From assembly GCA_023052935.1 (NCBI GenBank), contig CM041298.1:20556871-20620870 (forward strand): a stretch of DNA of 64,000 nucleotides, in the 5' to 3' direction. Below, piece after piece: positions 10,839 to 21,204 of the stretch. The position numbers and the translations under genes were made by a program. Each line of letters starts with the position of its first letter. Positions within the stretch are counted from its first letter, which is position 1. Source of the stretch: Piezodorus guildinii. Its lineage: Eukaryota > Arthropoda > Insecta > Hemiptera > Pentatomidae. The notes beneath the pieces were generated by a model. The model was not told the DNA's origin and searched no databases. It was given only the letters and a program-made list of their open reading frames with translations.

Positions 10839-11722
10839 TCTGGTGCGGGCAACACACGACTTTCACTTACCTCCATTTTTAAAATCAATGAAAGAATTTT
10901 CCAATAAAGTTAGAGATAAAAATGAGTGAAACCATTAAAGAATTAATTAAATGGAGTTTCTGTAGAAACATGTGTTTTATATAAAAAATCAATTATATTA
11001 TTATCTAAAATAATCACTTCGTTTTATCGGTTTTTCATCACTCTCTATTAACTTTTAAAAGCTTGTGTATGAGATAGTATTTTTTCTAGAATCTTTAGCT
11101 TTCCAACGGTATATCATACATGTATATTACTGCTCTTATGTTCAAAAACGAAAAATTTCATTAAAAAAATATTTTTTCAGTTTTCTCGTTTAGTAGGGTA
11201 TCGAATTTATTCAATTTATATATTTACCTGTCTTTCATGAGCGTTAACAAGATAATATAGTTATTATTATTGAGTCTAAAAAATTAAATGTACTTTAGGG
11301 GAAGACAATTTAAAATATCGGCATTTAGGCCCTGTCATTCCATTTTTATCCAAATAAAACCTACATGATATTAAAGCCCATTAAATTTTACATCGATATA
11401 GGGAGTGTAATCAAAATCGTTAGAGTCGTTATTGATAAAATCGTAAAAAGGTGCAAAATGCATGGTATAAAGTAGGTCAGCTGATTCTGGTGAAAAAGAT
11501 TCTGTAACATCTCAGCGGTATAGTTGTCTTAAATATGAAATTTCAGTTTCATAGGACTTTTCGTTTTCCCCGGGATTTACTACACACACACACAGACCTT
11601 TTTGCGGGACTTTATTATTTGGACTCAGGGGATCCTAAAACGTGTATTTCCGTTGAAAAGTGGAATTCGAAAATTTTCACGATCGCCCTTACTATATATT
11701 TCATATATAGGTAAGTGAAAGT
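10839..11722 (+). mobile_element. PR1 repeat, full-length copy (forward)
   Basis: It runs 884 bp from tctggtgcgggcaacacacg to a terminal hairpin (cttactatatat / atatataggtaag around ttc) and the end gtgaaagta, followed by an A run. The inverted words actttcacttacc (left) and ggtaagtgaaagt (right) act like terminal inverted repeats. A (CA)n tract lies ~150 bp from the right end. No protein is encoded, so this is a non-autonomous element. Class (MITE-like or other) is not settled. Confidence 0.8.
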
Positions 11723-12098
11723 AAAAAAAAAAAAAAAGTATTCTCCGACTCTATAGCTATTCGACAAGAGTTTTAGTTCCTATTCTAATGAAATGATCCA
11801 TTCCATATATCTGGCACTTAGCAGATCATGCTTGAAACTGAAGTTGATTTATTGACGATTTAGCCAAAAGTAAAAGCTCATTAAGAAGAGGAGAGCGGCC
11901 GCAGACAAGTTGGTTGGCCGGAGACTAGACGGATGGTCGAAAGGGGACAGCCATTTGTCCGGCCCAGTCAGCCTAATGTTCTCAGCCCCACTATCTTGCC
12001 CTCCCCGAGCCTGTAATTAACGATTTTAACTTAGGGCATCTCCTCTGTTTACCTTCCTTAACCCTTCTTCTTGTCTCGTTGTTCTCTAAACCACCTTT
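11723..12098. other. GC-richer unique stretch between PR1 copies
   Basis: About 376 bp between two PR1 copies. Positions 11890-12030 are GC-richer (gagcggccgcagac, ggccggagac, cggcccagtcagcc). No coding signature is seen. Confidence 0.4.
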
Positions 12099-12560
12099 TA
12101 CTTTCACTTACCTATATATGAAATATATAGTAAGGGCGATCGTGAAAATTTTCGAATTCCAGTTTTCAACGGAAATACACGTTTTAGGATCTCCTGAGTC
12201 CAAATAATAAAGTCCCGCAAAAAGGTCTGTGTGTGTGTGTAGTAACTCCCGGGCGAAAACGAAAAGTCCTATGTAACTGAAATTTCATATTTAAGAAAAA
12301 AATACGCCCGAGATGTTAACGAAACTTTTTCATCTAAATCAGCTGTCCAGAAGATCTACTTTATAAAATGTAGTTTGCACCTTTTTAAGATATTCTTAAA
12401 GACGGCTCAAACGATTTGGATTAAGCTTTATATATCGAAGTAAAATTTGAAGGGCTTTAATTTCATGTAGGTTTCATTTTGATTGAAATAGTGTGACAGG
12501 GCTTAAATGCCGGTATTTTAAATTTACTTCCTCTAAATAACCTTTAATTTTGTTGATAGA
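12099..12560 (-). repeat. PR1 fragment, hairpin half (reverse)
   Basis: Reverse copy from the hairpin terminus (tactttcacttaccta…) to the middle of PR1 (cctttaattttgttgatag). It directly abuts the left end of the next forward PR1 (12569). Confidence 0.8.
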
Positions 12561-12568
12561 AAAAAAAA

Positions 12569-13899
12569 TCTGGTGCGGGCAACACACGACTTTCACTTAC
12601 CTCGATTTTTAAAATCAATGAAAGAATTTTCAAATACAGTTAGAGATAAAAATACGTGAAACTATTAAGGAATTAATCAAATTGAATTTATATAGAAACA
12701 TGTGCTTAATTAAAAAATCTATTATATTACTATCTAAAATAATCAGTTAGTTTTATGTTCATTTCATCACTCTCTATCAACTTCTAAAAGCTTGTGCATA
12801 AGATGATATTTTTTCTAAAATCATTAGCTTTCCAACGGTATATCATACATGTATATTACTGCTCTTATGTTCAAAAACGAAAAATTTCATTAAAAATATA
12901 TTTCTTCTGTTTTCTCCTTTAGTTGGGTATCGAATTTATTCAATTTATATATTTACCTGTTTTTCATCAGCGTTAACAAGATAATCTAGTTATTATTATT
13001 AAATCTAAAAAATTAAAGGTACTTTAGGGGAAGAAAATTTAAAATATCGGCATTCAAGCCCTGTCAGACCATTTTTATTCAAATAAAACCTACATGATAT
13101 CAAAGCTGTTTAAATTTTACATCGATATAGCGAGTTTTATCAAAATCGTTGGAAAATTTTTTGAGAAAATCGAAATAAGTTGCAAAATGCATGGTATAAA
13201 GTGCCTCTTCTGTTAAGCTCATTTTGATGAAAAAAGTTTTGTCACGTCTCGGGCGTATAGTTGTATTAAATATGAAATTTCAGTTTCATAGGACTTACCG
13301 TTTCCGCCCGGGATTTACCACACACACACACAAACACACACACACACACCCTTGCCCAATTTTCGCCCAAGAAAAGGATGAATTAGACAGCATTCTTGGA
13401 GAGAAGGCTATTCCAGAAAACTTGGTCAACCTAATGATGACCAAAGAGGAGAACTGGAATGCTGTGGCAGAATATGCGGCGCAAGTCGGAAAAAAGCTCA
13501 GATCTCAAGAGCGCGAAAGGAGCGGCCAGGTAAGGCTTGTAAGTTAAATTATATAAAGATGTCCATTACTGAAGTAGGCACATAGCCATACTGCCCCCCG
13601 CGAAGTAATGCCTGACGGCAGTTCCGTGGGGTGGTGAAGGCGAATAGGGAGGTGGTTTTTTAGTGAGTAGGAATCTCACACTGTTGTGGGCTTGTATAGC
13701 CACACATCGTCTATGAAAGATTTTTTCCCCTACCTTAAAAAAAAAAACAAAAAAAAAACACACACACACACAGACCATTTTGCGGGACTTGGTTATTTGG
13801 ACTCAAGGGACCCTAAAACGTGTATTTCCGTTAAAAACTGGAATTCGAAAATTTTCACGATCGCAATACTTTCCCTTACTATATATAGTAAGTGAAAGT
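12569..13899 (+). mobile_element. PR1 copy (forward) interrupted by LINE 3' end
   Basis: Left end tctggtgcgggc at 12569, right end hairpin at 13870-13899. The copy is split inside its (CA)n tract: (CA) repeats at 13318-13349 and again at 13758-13772 flank a ~0.4 kb insertion. Without the insert the length is about 0.9 kb, as for the full copies. Confidence 0.82.
13350..13757 (+). pseudogene. LINE 3' end inserted in the CA tract of PR1
   Basis: An open frame to 13547 (ELDSILGEKAIPENLVN, then …EENWNAVAEYAAQVGKKLR and a basic RSQERERSG end) precedes a ~190-bp GC-richer 3' UTR (13556-13735) and an A-rich tail (13737-13757). Layout is coding end, UTR, A tail with 5' truncation, as in a LINE insertion. 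I recognise the style of a non-LTR element C-terminus but cannot name the clade. The TSD is masked because both flanks are (CA)n. Confidence 0.6.
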
Positions 13900-13914
13900 A
13901 AAAACAACAATATA

Positions 13915-14285
13915 GTTATCAACGATAAAAAAGTGGTAAATATATCAGCCGATCAGATTCGATAACCAGCTAAAGGAGATGCAAAAATATTTTTTAATGA
14001 AATTTTTTTCTTTTTGAGCTTAAAAACAGTAATAAACATGTATGATATACCGTTGAAATGCTTAAGATTTTAGAAAAAAATATTATCTTATAGATAAACA
14101 GAAAGTGATGAAATGCCGATAAAACAAACTGATTGTCTTATAGATTGTTTAATAAAACACATGTTTCTTTTAAAATCCAATGTAAATAATTCTTTAACAA
14201 TTTACATTCGTTTATAAACTTGTTTAAAAATTCTTAAATTTATATAGATAACGGAAATAAGTAAAAGTGTTGCGTGCACCGGATT
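13915..14285 (-). repeat. PR1 fragment (reverse), left half
   Basis: Reverse copy ending gtgttgcgtgcaccggattt. It carries private changes (for example aatttacattcgtttataaac) also found in the forward copy at 36717-37085, showing that the two derive from one duplicated segment. Confidence 0.78.
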
Positions 14286-14637
14286 TGTTTATGCTACTCT
14301 TGGAATATTGGAAAAAGAGCCCAAAGCAATCCCATAATAATAAATATTGCATAAGAAAAGTATAGACCAGTGGTTTCAAACAAAAAATGTTCGCACTAGC
14401 GGACCCCTTCATAGAATCATTTCAATGGCAAGGACCCCCTTAATCCTAAATATTAGATATATATTTAGATTTTTTAGGACATGCTGTATTACGGACATAA
14501 CGTGTAGAATAGCTCTACCGAAACTCTATGTTGTATAAATAGCCTAGGTGGGGAAATGGAAAAAAAAACAACAACAAAAAAACAAAAAAAAACAGGTTCT
14601 AGTTTACTTCATCCGCAAAACAATTAATAACTAAAAA
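14286..14637 (-). repeat. Inverted duplicate of the 35.35-36.7 kb segment
   Basis: Reverse complement of 35346-35620 joined to 36669-36716, without the RTE element that lies between them in that copy. It contains a hAT-terminus-like cagtggtttcaaac at ~14369 followed by gcggacccc, but no matching second terminus was found, so a hAT assignment stays tentative. Confidence 0.75.
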
Positions 14638-14885
14638 TTCAATAACGTTATATTGAAAGTGGTTTTCTTCTTAAAAAGTTTCAAATTTTCAGTAGGTATC
14701 TGATATTATTAAATGGCTAACAAGATAAGTTTATTTATATTAACATTAGTTAAATAATCTTGCGGCTGAGGTCTGTTAAAGTTACAAATAGTTCTATAAA
14801 GTCGATTTTATTTAGAGTTGAGTGATTTATTAATGTCTATATACTGAAGACGATTCTTTACTTTTTCGATGATTAAATGTTAATA

Positions 14886-14960
14886 TTTTTTTTTTTATTA
14901 TTTATTACGAGATAATACAATCTGCCACCTTCTGGGGCAATGAGTATTACATATATAAGA
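14886..14960 (-). mobile_element. LINE-E 3' tail (reverse)
   Basis: T run at ~14887-14898, then tttattacgagataatac, aatctgccaccttctggggc and aatgagtatta, the reverse complement of the LINE-E end at 61.7 kb. Only about 70 bp is retained, an extreme 5' truncation. Confidence 0.7.
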
Positions 14961-15289
14961 AATCATTCAAAAATGTTAATATTAAGCATAACATTCGGAT
15001 TTAGCACTTCAAGTCTTCTTCAAAATCAATAAAATGAATCAGAATAGAATATACTTTTATTGCAATCGGGGAAATCCCCATACAATAGGATTGTGTTTAG
15101 AAATCACATTTTTATGAACAATTTTCTACATTTTGGTGTAACTAACAAACAAAAACCAATATCAATATGTACATAGACGTATAAGAGTACAAAATAAAAA
15201 AATATAGCCACAATAAATAACAAAATACAATAAATAATATTATAGGTGGAGTAATCTGGAGTCACTCTTTTTCTAATTTTTTTTAATTT

Positions 15290-15331
15290 TGCTGACGTTT
15301 CGGCTCAAGCTTGTGAGCCATCATCAGGGCA
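15290..15331 (-). ncRNA. Hammerhead-ribozyme-like motif (foldback left arm)
   Basis: On minus: TGCC, CTGATGA (15321-15327), T, GGCTC-loop-GAGCC (perfect 5-bp stem II), GAAA (15298-15301), CGTC, AGCA. Core residues match the hammerhead CUGANGA…GAAA. Stem I has one C/A mismatch. Stem III is reduced to the self-complementary ACGT, as in variants known to act as dimers. The extra T before stem II is non-canonical. Confidence 0.5.
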
Positions 15332-15396
15332 TTACTGAGCCATGTCCAAGCATAAACTGTTCAGTCAATCAGTTTATGATTGGATATGGCTCAGTA

Positions 15397-15441
15397 ATGC
15401 CCTAATGATAGCTCACAAGCTTGAGCCGAAACGTCGGCAAA
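15397..15441 (+). ncRNA. Hammerhead-ribozyme-like motif (foldback right arm), core-mutated
   Basis: On plus: TGCC, CTAATGA (core G to A), bulged T, AGCTC-loop-GAGCC, GAAACGTC, GGCA. Stem I TGCC/GGCA pairs perfectly over 4 bp, unlike the other arm. The core change should abolish catalysis in a true hammerhead. Confidence 0.4.
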
Positions 15442-15906
15442 ATTAAAGATGTTTAGAAAAACACTGACTCCTGATTATTCAACCTATAATAGTTTTTACA
15501 GTCGACTATGGATCCTCAAAATAAATAATAATTAGCAAAAAATAGAATCCATTTCTTATAGCTTCAAAAAATAATAAAATCATAATAAATAAATGAAGAT
15601 ACACTTTTAAGTCAGCGATCTATCACAAAGCTTCTAAAATGTAGACTTACTCCGGGGTAAAAGTACAGTTTTTTAGTATTTTCGGATGTTATATTTTTGA
15701 GAAATAGTCTGAAGTTTAAAGGTGTTAACTGGGCTATGGCTGGTAATGATGGTTGAGCGGTAGGAGGAGTAGGCTGGGCATGATGTGAAGAAATGGTGAA
15801 TATTGTCAGCTTCTTTCTTATTGCAGATGGTGCAGTTTTCTATTGGATTGAATCTGATCATGATGATTTGCTGGAATTTATTGTTAGCAGTCCAGATTTG
15901 AGCCAT

Positions 15907-17024
15907 AAGTTTTTATGCTTAAAGGGCAGGTCAATTATGAGGTTTGAGTTACTTGGGTTCCCTTAAACATTTCTATATAATTTCGTGCAGTAATTTGGCA
16001 TTTCCATCTTGATTAAATCAGCCATTGTTAAGAGATTTTTATGTTTTCGAATTAGGAGTTTTAATTATATTTTTCATATATTTGCATACTTACGATTTGT
16101 AATGTTGTATTTTTCGTTACATATGCTGATTAGTTGTTTCAATGAAATAAAATAAATCAATATAATAAAGATGTTATCGTATATACGTCTATTATAAGCG
16201 TTATTATTTTAAAACAGTTTAAGCCATGTTCGCAGCAATTCGCACGCTATCGAATGATTACAATAACCACACTGACATTTCATAAAGAAAATATAAAAAG
16301 ATTTATATTCTGAAACATTTCTCTCCAAATCCATCAAGAATCCCGCGCACCAATCTTTACTTCTACTAGCAATTCTGTTTTATATATTTCTTCCCCCATT
16401 TTTTTTTATATTCTTCTTCAAAGGAAATGGGATATGGGAGAAACTTTTATGTTATGGTCCATCGTGAAAAAGCATCGTTCGACTTAAGCCAGAGTACTCA
16501 GCCAAAATATGATTTTATACGGTCGGTTATATAAGCTTGTAGGGACCAGAAACGGGATGAAGCACCACTCGAGTGGATCGTCAATACGTATCTCACCGGG
16601 TAATCGCTAATAAACCCTACATATAAATTATTATGTACGTAACGCCACGTGAAATGATTAAATTTATGATTTATGATGCTGAGATTTCACGTTTATTTAT
16701 GCACATGACGTCGTTAAAGATCGATTTAACATTATTATTATAGCATCTAAAAAAGTTAATGTTTTTTATGTATCTATCAATGAAATGGTTTATTAACAAA
16801 TATATGTACCAAAACAGATTATTTTAAAGTACATACAAGTAAGGTTTCAATCCTGCCTGGGCTTTGTTGCTCTTTGCATAGGAGTGCAAATAATTATGAT
16901 TTAAATTATAACTAACGAAAAATAATAAGAAATGCAACATAGTTAATTTAAATAACGATATGCTTTAGTCTTTTACGTTTCTAAGTTGAATCGGCTTTAC
17001 AATAATTATACAATAACTATCCTA
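15907..17024. other. No recognised gene
   Basis: AT-rich sequence without motifs I can assign. It may contain more of the LINE at 15.0-15.9 kb in degraded form, but no family words survive. Confidence 0.45.
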
Positions 17025-17745
17025 TACATTGTATACACAAATGACATACCAGCTCATCCCACCACATTGACTGCAACTTAAGCGGACAATACTGCGATTT
17101 TAACATCAAACGACGATCCTATACTCGCCTCACTGACTCTACCAAATCACTTGATGATACTACAAAATTGGTACAAGCTATGGAAAAATCGTTTAAATCA
17201 CGACAAATCAAAACACGTAACGTTCACACTACGACAAAACACTTGCCCACCAATTTTTATCGACAACAACAAATTCCTCAGACCAACTCTGTACATTACC
17301 TAGGACTGACACTCGATCGAAAGATGACTTGGGGCCCACATGTCAAATGAAAAGACTCTTAACCATCGATTGAAAGTACTATACTCACTTTTATCTAAAT
17401 CTTCAAAATTAAAAATTAGACGGAAACTGAATACATACACATAACTTTTTAAGCCAATATGGACTTACGCTTCACAGATTTTTGGTTCAGCAAAAAATAC
17501 TCACATACAAAAACTGCAATCATTTCAATCCAAAATTTTAAGACTGATAACGACAGCTCCTTGGTACGTAAACAACAGAACCCTACATACGGACTTACAA
17601 CAACCAACAGTTGACCAACATATACGAACACTCTATACTCGTTTTCACAGTAAACTTAACGTCCACGACCATAGACTGATTAATGATATGCCAATGGTTA
17701 AAGAGAAGCTGGATGAGGGAACTCCTCGGATAAAATAAAGCCATG
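17025..17745 (+). pseudogene. Jockey-C RT C-terminal half
   Basis: Reads NDIPAHPTTLTAT, then ADNTAILTSNDDP (catalytic box degraded from FADD to ADN), QTNSVHYLGLTLDRKMTWGPH, and in shifted frames the thumb and terminal RSWMRELLG words shared with the ORF at 34605-35018. Several stops and frameshifts are present. The 3' UTR word ataaagccatggaagggg matches that second copy reversed. Confidence 0.8.
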
Positions 17746-17924
17746 GAAGGGGTACTGCTGGTTGAGATACTAGACCTTTTAATAATAATGTAATAGGTCA
17801 ATTGACCTCCATCTAGGATAACCGCCAACTAGCCTCAAGCATTTATTTTGCAAAACTTTTAATTTTTTTATAATTTGTTGAGCCATAAAGAACAAGTGTA
17901 TTATATTAATCTTATATTAAGATT

Positions 17925-18160
17925 TTGCGAAGGATTTTGGATTGTAAGGATTGGATGGGGGAGGAATTGGATGGTTTAGTAGTGCTCCAAAGCTCGATCC
18001 CATATGTCCATATGGGCCTGATAGTGGTAACGTATATGAGCTTTTTGTAATAGAGTGGAAGTTTTGAACGTTTGTCAAGTAAGTGTTGCAGTAATTGGTA
18101 TCTACGAAAGTTCCTTGTCGTTTAAGTCTTGTGTGAGGATTCCAAAAAACTATGTCATTC
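17925..18160 (-). pseudogene. Jockey-B RT thumb fragment
   Basis: Minus strand gives WNPHTRLKRQ and, with frame changes, the GPYGHMGSSFGAL and SNPYNPKSF words that correspond to TWTYGIELWGS… and IQSLQSKIL in better copies. It ends within the WNPH motif at ~18150, where a different repeated block (18146-18202) takes over. Confidence 0.72.
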
Positions 18161-18202
18161 GGAGGAAGGTAATAGTTGGTTTGCCAGTGCGGCTAAAATA
18201 AA
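18146..18202. repeat. 57-bp block shared with 20157-20212
   Basis: aaaactat(g/a)tcat then gaggaaggtaatagttgg and tttgcca(g/a)tgcggctaaaataa occur at both places with few differences. A short inverted echo (cattggcaaaccaac) lies at 18296-18310. The block looks like part of a small dispersed element. Confidence 0.6.
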
Positions 18203-18518
18203 TTTATAATTAGAACAATAATAGTAAGAAAAATAATGAATAATTAAACTGAAGACAATAATTGAAAATTTGGAGAAATTAATTTATAAATGCATTACAT
18301 TGGCAAACCAACTTTACTTAACCTCTTCAGCGTCATGCGACACCGCGGCTACAACATTTTGTTTCCTCATTTGTTCAGACCATGTTCAAAAATCTGCAGT
18401 TGAAACCGACAGAATGTTTTACAAGCAATAAATAGCTGAGATTCGTCATTCAGTAATAACAGGAAAAAATTTACATTGTTAACACATAAACGAAAACAAA
18501 TAATACTATGGGTCAGGC

Positions 18519-18521
<3 letters not shown>

Positions 18522-18552
<31 letters not shown>
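18522..18552. repeat. (TA)n microsatellite
   Basis: About 15 uninterrupted AT dinucleotides. Confidence 0.95.
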
Positions 18553-18557
<5 letters not shown>

Positions 18558-18559
18558 AT

Positions 18560-18690
18560 AAGGCGATTTTTGTTCCTCGAACTCCTTAAACCATTAGACG
18601 GATTTTGATATGGTTTGCACCATTATTCAGGGCATTCTTTCCTCAATACAGACAGCATTTCTTTAAAAGGGAAAAATAAAATTTGTGTAA
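18560..18690 (+). repeat. Dispersed repeat also at 62.34 kb
   Basis: tagacggattttgatatggtt and the neighbouring cattctttcctc align with 62360-62415 (ctcgacggattttgatacgg, attcattcc). It resembles a widespread non-autonomous repeat. No coding content. Confidence 0.45.
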
Positions 18691-18779
18691 CTAAGTAATC
18701 AAAACATTATTCTTGAAACATATGAACATAACTTATTCTTAGGGTCCCAGTCCCAGAATATGTTTTATAAAATAGTGTG

Positions 18780-19031
18780 TATTAGTTTATTTGTTTATTT
18801 ATTTAACGTCACTTTATGCTACTATGGCTATTCGGACGTTGCTACAGTGGGAGTCCTAAATTTTGCCTATCCAGGTTTTATTAGGATAGGGATCTTTAAC
18901 GAGTATCTTAAGGATTTGTTACTCCCATTAAAAAATCCTAGGACCACCTGCGGGTTTGAACCCGTGAATTTTTGCATAGGAGACTGTTACGCTAACCACT
19001 CAGCTACAAGTGATCCCATATTAGTTTATTT
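18780..19031 (-). mobile_element. SINE2 copy 2 with perfect 13-bp TSD
   Basis: The 13-bp repeat tattagtttattt at 18780-18792 and 19019-19031 brackets the insert. Minus-strand head GGGATCACTTGTAGCTGAG with B-box-like GGTTTGAACCC (from GGTTCGAACCC), body as in the 9-kb copy but lacking its ~50-60 bp internal block, tail ttatttatttaacg on plus. Confidence 0.9.
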
Positions 19032-19603
19032 AATAATGCATTTAATTAATGATAGAATTTAGTTGACAACCTCTTGAGGTATCTTCTCGGAGTCGACAGG
19101 TGTTTTCTTTCTTTTTGCTATGAATATGTTTTCTTTTAACCCCTAATGTTTTCTTCCCCTTTTCCTACCCTTATCATTTTCCCCCTTATATATCCTTTAT
19201 ATAATTTTTAATTGAGTATTATATTACTTCAATTTTTTTTTTTTGTTTCTAATACTTATGACATTTTTAAACAATACCGTCACATATTACTTTATACTTT
19301 TTTTTTTCTTTCAACTTTAACAATTTGCTTGGTTTTTGATTATAGTCTTAAAATGTTTTCATACTAATATTGTAGTTTGTTTCCATATTATACTATTATT
19401 AATTTTCTTTTAATTTTTTTGGTTATCTTGTTTCTCTTAGCCCTAATGAAAGCCCAAAATGTAGGCCGAAAATTCTTGAAACAAAAGCAATAAGTGTTAC
19501 TTATTTCTGTAAATTTTTTTTGATTACCTCACCTTGGACCATTTTTCTCATCGTAATCCCACAGATGTTAGAACAAATTCAATATGACTTTTTCTTTAAC
19601 AAC
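19032..19603. other. T-rich stretch without gene
   Basis: Long T-rich runs, no family match. Nothing supportable beyond composition. Confidence 0.5.
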
Positions 19604-19680
19604 GAGAAGAAAACAATAGCAGATGGAAATACAATTAAATTTCGCAGAACACAATAAAAAACGCATAAAGAATATTGGAT
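19604..19680. repeat. 77-bp perfect direct repeat, unit 1
   Basis: Identical over 77 bp to 20213-20289 (gagaagaaaacaatagcag … aatattggat), 609 bp apart. Unit 2 directly follows the block shared with 18146-18202, so the arrangement is mosaic. Confidence 0.9.
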
Positions 19681-20156
19681 GAAAATACCTGAAATATTTA
19701 GAAACAGTTATCGAAATGGGGTTCGCAATGCTTGAAAATTTTAGAATAAACGTAATAAGCTTTCAAAAATTATTTTCTCCTAACCCTAACATTCATTTTA
19801 TAGATTTACTGCACTCGATTTCTTCCGATTTCATATTATTTTGGCTATTAATTGCGTTTAATGAAGCTGAACTAAAGATCAATTTATATATTCTAAACAA
19901 AAATTTTTAGTTTGATTATAATGACTTATAAATTAATTAAGTGTATTTTTTGTAATTATGATCTACTATACTAGGTGCCAGAAGCTTGATCAGTGAAGCC
20001 TATGTCATTTTAGCGTGTTGCTAATAATTTAATAATGTACACAGTTTCACACAAAACAAATATTTATTTTATACAATGTGTATAACGTCTTTATAACTTT
20101 CTTTCCAACCGCCAAAATCAACCATATGTTTTTATCAATTGATAAAAATTATCCAA

Positions 20157-20289
20157 AAAACTATATCATACTGAGGAAGGTAATAGTTGGTTTGCCAATG
20201 CGGCTAAAATAAGAGAAGAAAACAATAGCAGATGGAAATACAATTAAATTTCGCAGAACACAATAAAAAACGCATAAAGAATATTGGAT
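20157..20289. repeat. Composite repeat: shared block plus 77-bp repeat unit 2
   Basis: 20157-20212 matches 18146-18202, and 20213-20289 is the second unit of the 77-bp perfect repeat. Junctions are precise, which suggests template switching or recombination between copies of one small element. Confidence 0.75.
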
Positions 20290-20478
20290 AGAATAGCTCC
20301 CACGTTAGGGCTGGAAGGGTTTCATAAATGTGGAAGGGCCCTACAGAAAGCTACCCCTGATATATTCTCAGATCACTCGAAGGGTGAGGATATTTTTCTG
20401 GTGCTACCTAGACCTTATCAGATATTACCTTCCTATCTCATGCCTATCATTCCTACCAAGGGAGGAAATAAAAAATAA
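20284..20478 (+). other. Unassigned 64-codon ORF in a GC-richer patch
   Basis: The ORF starts inside the end of the 77-bp repeat, so its first codons are repeat-derived. The product (LGLEGFHKCGRAL… LPRPYQILPSYLMP) has no motif I recognise. Base composition is higher in GC than its surroundings, the only reason to note it. It is probably not a gene. Confidence 0.2.
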
Positions 20479-20761
20479 ATTGAGTCGTTATTTCTGAAAT
20501 TGCCGATCCGAGTCTGATTATAAATGGAGCACCCGACCACGAGCAATATAAAATAAAATAAAAATGGATTCTGAACACGACTTTATCAGTGTTTAACATC
20601 AAAGCTCGCAATAAAATATAAAATAAAATAATATATTCAATTTATGATTTATTTAAATCAAATCGTTATTTCTGTGACGGTCGTGAATAAGTGCATAAGT
20701 CAAAATCTTTCATTTTACAAGGGAGCCACTTAAAGTTTTACGTAATATCCAAAATAGAGTA

Positions 20762-20865
20762 ATTTTTTTTTTTTTTTTTTTTTTTTTTTATTATTCGTAT
20801 ATATTACAATTTGTCATAATAGACAATAATAATAGTGCTACAGGATCTCATTCATACAATAAAAA
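20762..20865 (-). mobile_element. Jockey-A 3' tail, extreme 5' truncation
   Basis: T run (20763-20789, the poly(A) on minus) followed by attcgtatatattacaattt, gtcataatagacaataat and gtgctacaggatctc, identical to the 3' end of the full-length Jockey-A copies at 23.2 and 54.66 kb. Only about 75 bp of the 3' UTR was copied. Confidence 0.85.
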
Positions 20866-21161
20866 TAGAGTAATAACATACAGCTTTCTTTCCACCGGAA
20901 ATTTCTTTAACCAAGAAATTTCTTTAAACAACACGACGTGAAGACGGCCTGAAGGAGCGAAACGTGGAGTTGATTCAATTTAACTCGATAATCTAGTTTT
21001 TCACGACCGCCACAGATCCTATTTATTAAATGTATTCTCTGTGTTAAAGGGCCTAGCGGAATAAGCAATGAAAATATTTCCCTCGTATGGACCAAATTTA
21101 TACCATTGATTCACACCTCATTAAAATTTTCACCCCTATAGGAGAGAAGTTATGGAGAGGG

Positions 21162-21168
<7 letters not shown>

Positions 21169-21204
<36 letters not shown>

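Larger units (their letters stand above)
15237..15492. mobile_element. Foldback element with two hammerhead-like cores
   Basis: Arms 15237-15350 and 15377-15492 are inverted repeats (tattataggtggagtaat… against …attattcaacctataata) around a short loop. Each arm encodes the same motif: stem I TGCC/GGCA, CTGATGA, bulged T, stem II GGCTC/GAGCC, GAAACGTC. The resemblance is to small hammerhead variants associated with Penelope-like retroelements. Confidence 0.7.
15045..15906 (-). pseudogene. LINE C-terminus with zinc-knuckle, plus 3' UTR
   Basis: The ORF at 15906-15673 shows CTICNKKEADNIHHF then TSCP, a Cys-X2-Cys…His-X4-Cys cluster typical of the C-terminus of many non-LTR polyproteins. The 3' side to ~15045 ends ccccgattgcaataaaagta on minus, a LINE-like terminal block with AATAAA. 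A foldback element at 15237-15492 interrupts it. No RT core is present. Confidence 0.6.

Noticed and set aside
10839..11722. PR1 as a Helitron because of its terminal hairpin
   Set aside because: No CTRR end after the hairpin and no 5' TC start with A/T target pattern that holds across copies.
14369..14470. hAT-like terminus (cagtggtttcaaac … gcggacccc)
   Set aside because: The 5' word fits hAT-type ends, but no second terminus or 8-bp TSD was found. It is kept only as a note in the duplicated segment.
20284..20478. Host gene at the 64-codon ORF
   Set aside because: It starts inside a duplicated 77-bp repeat and shows no motif. Kept at low confidence only.
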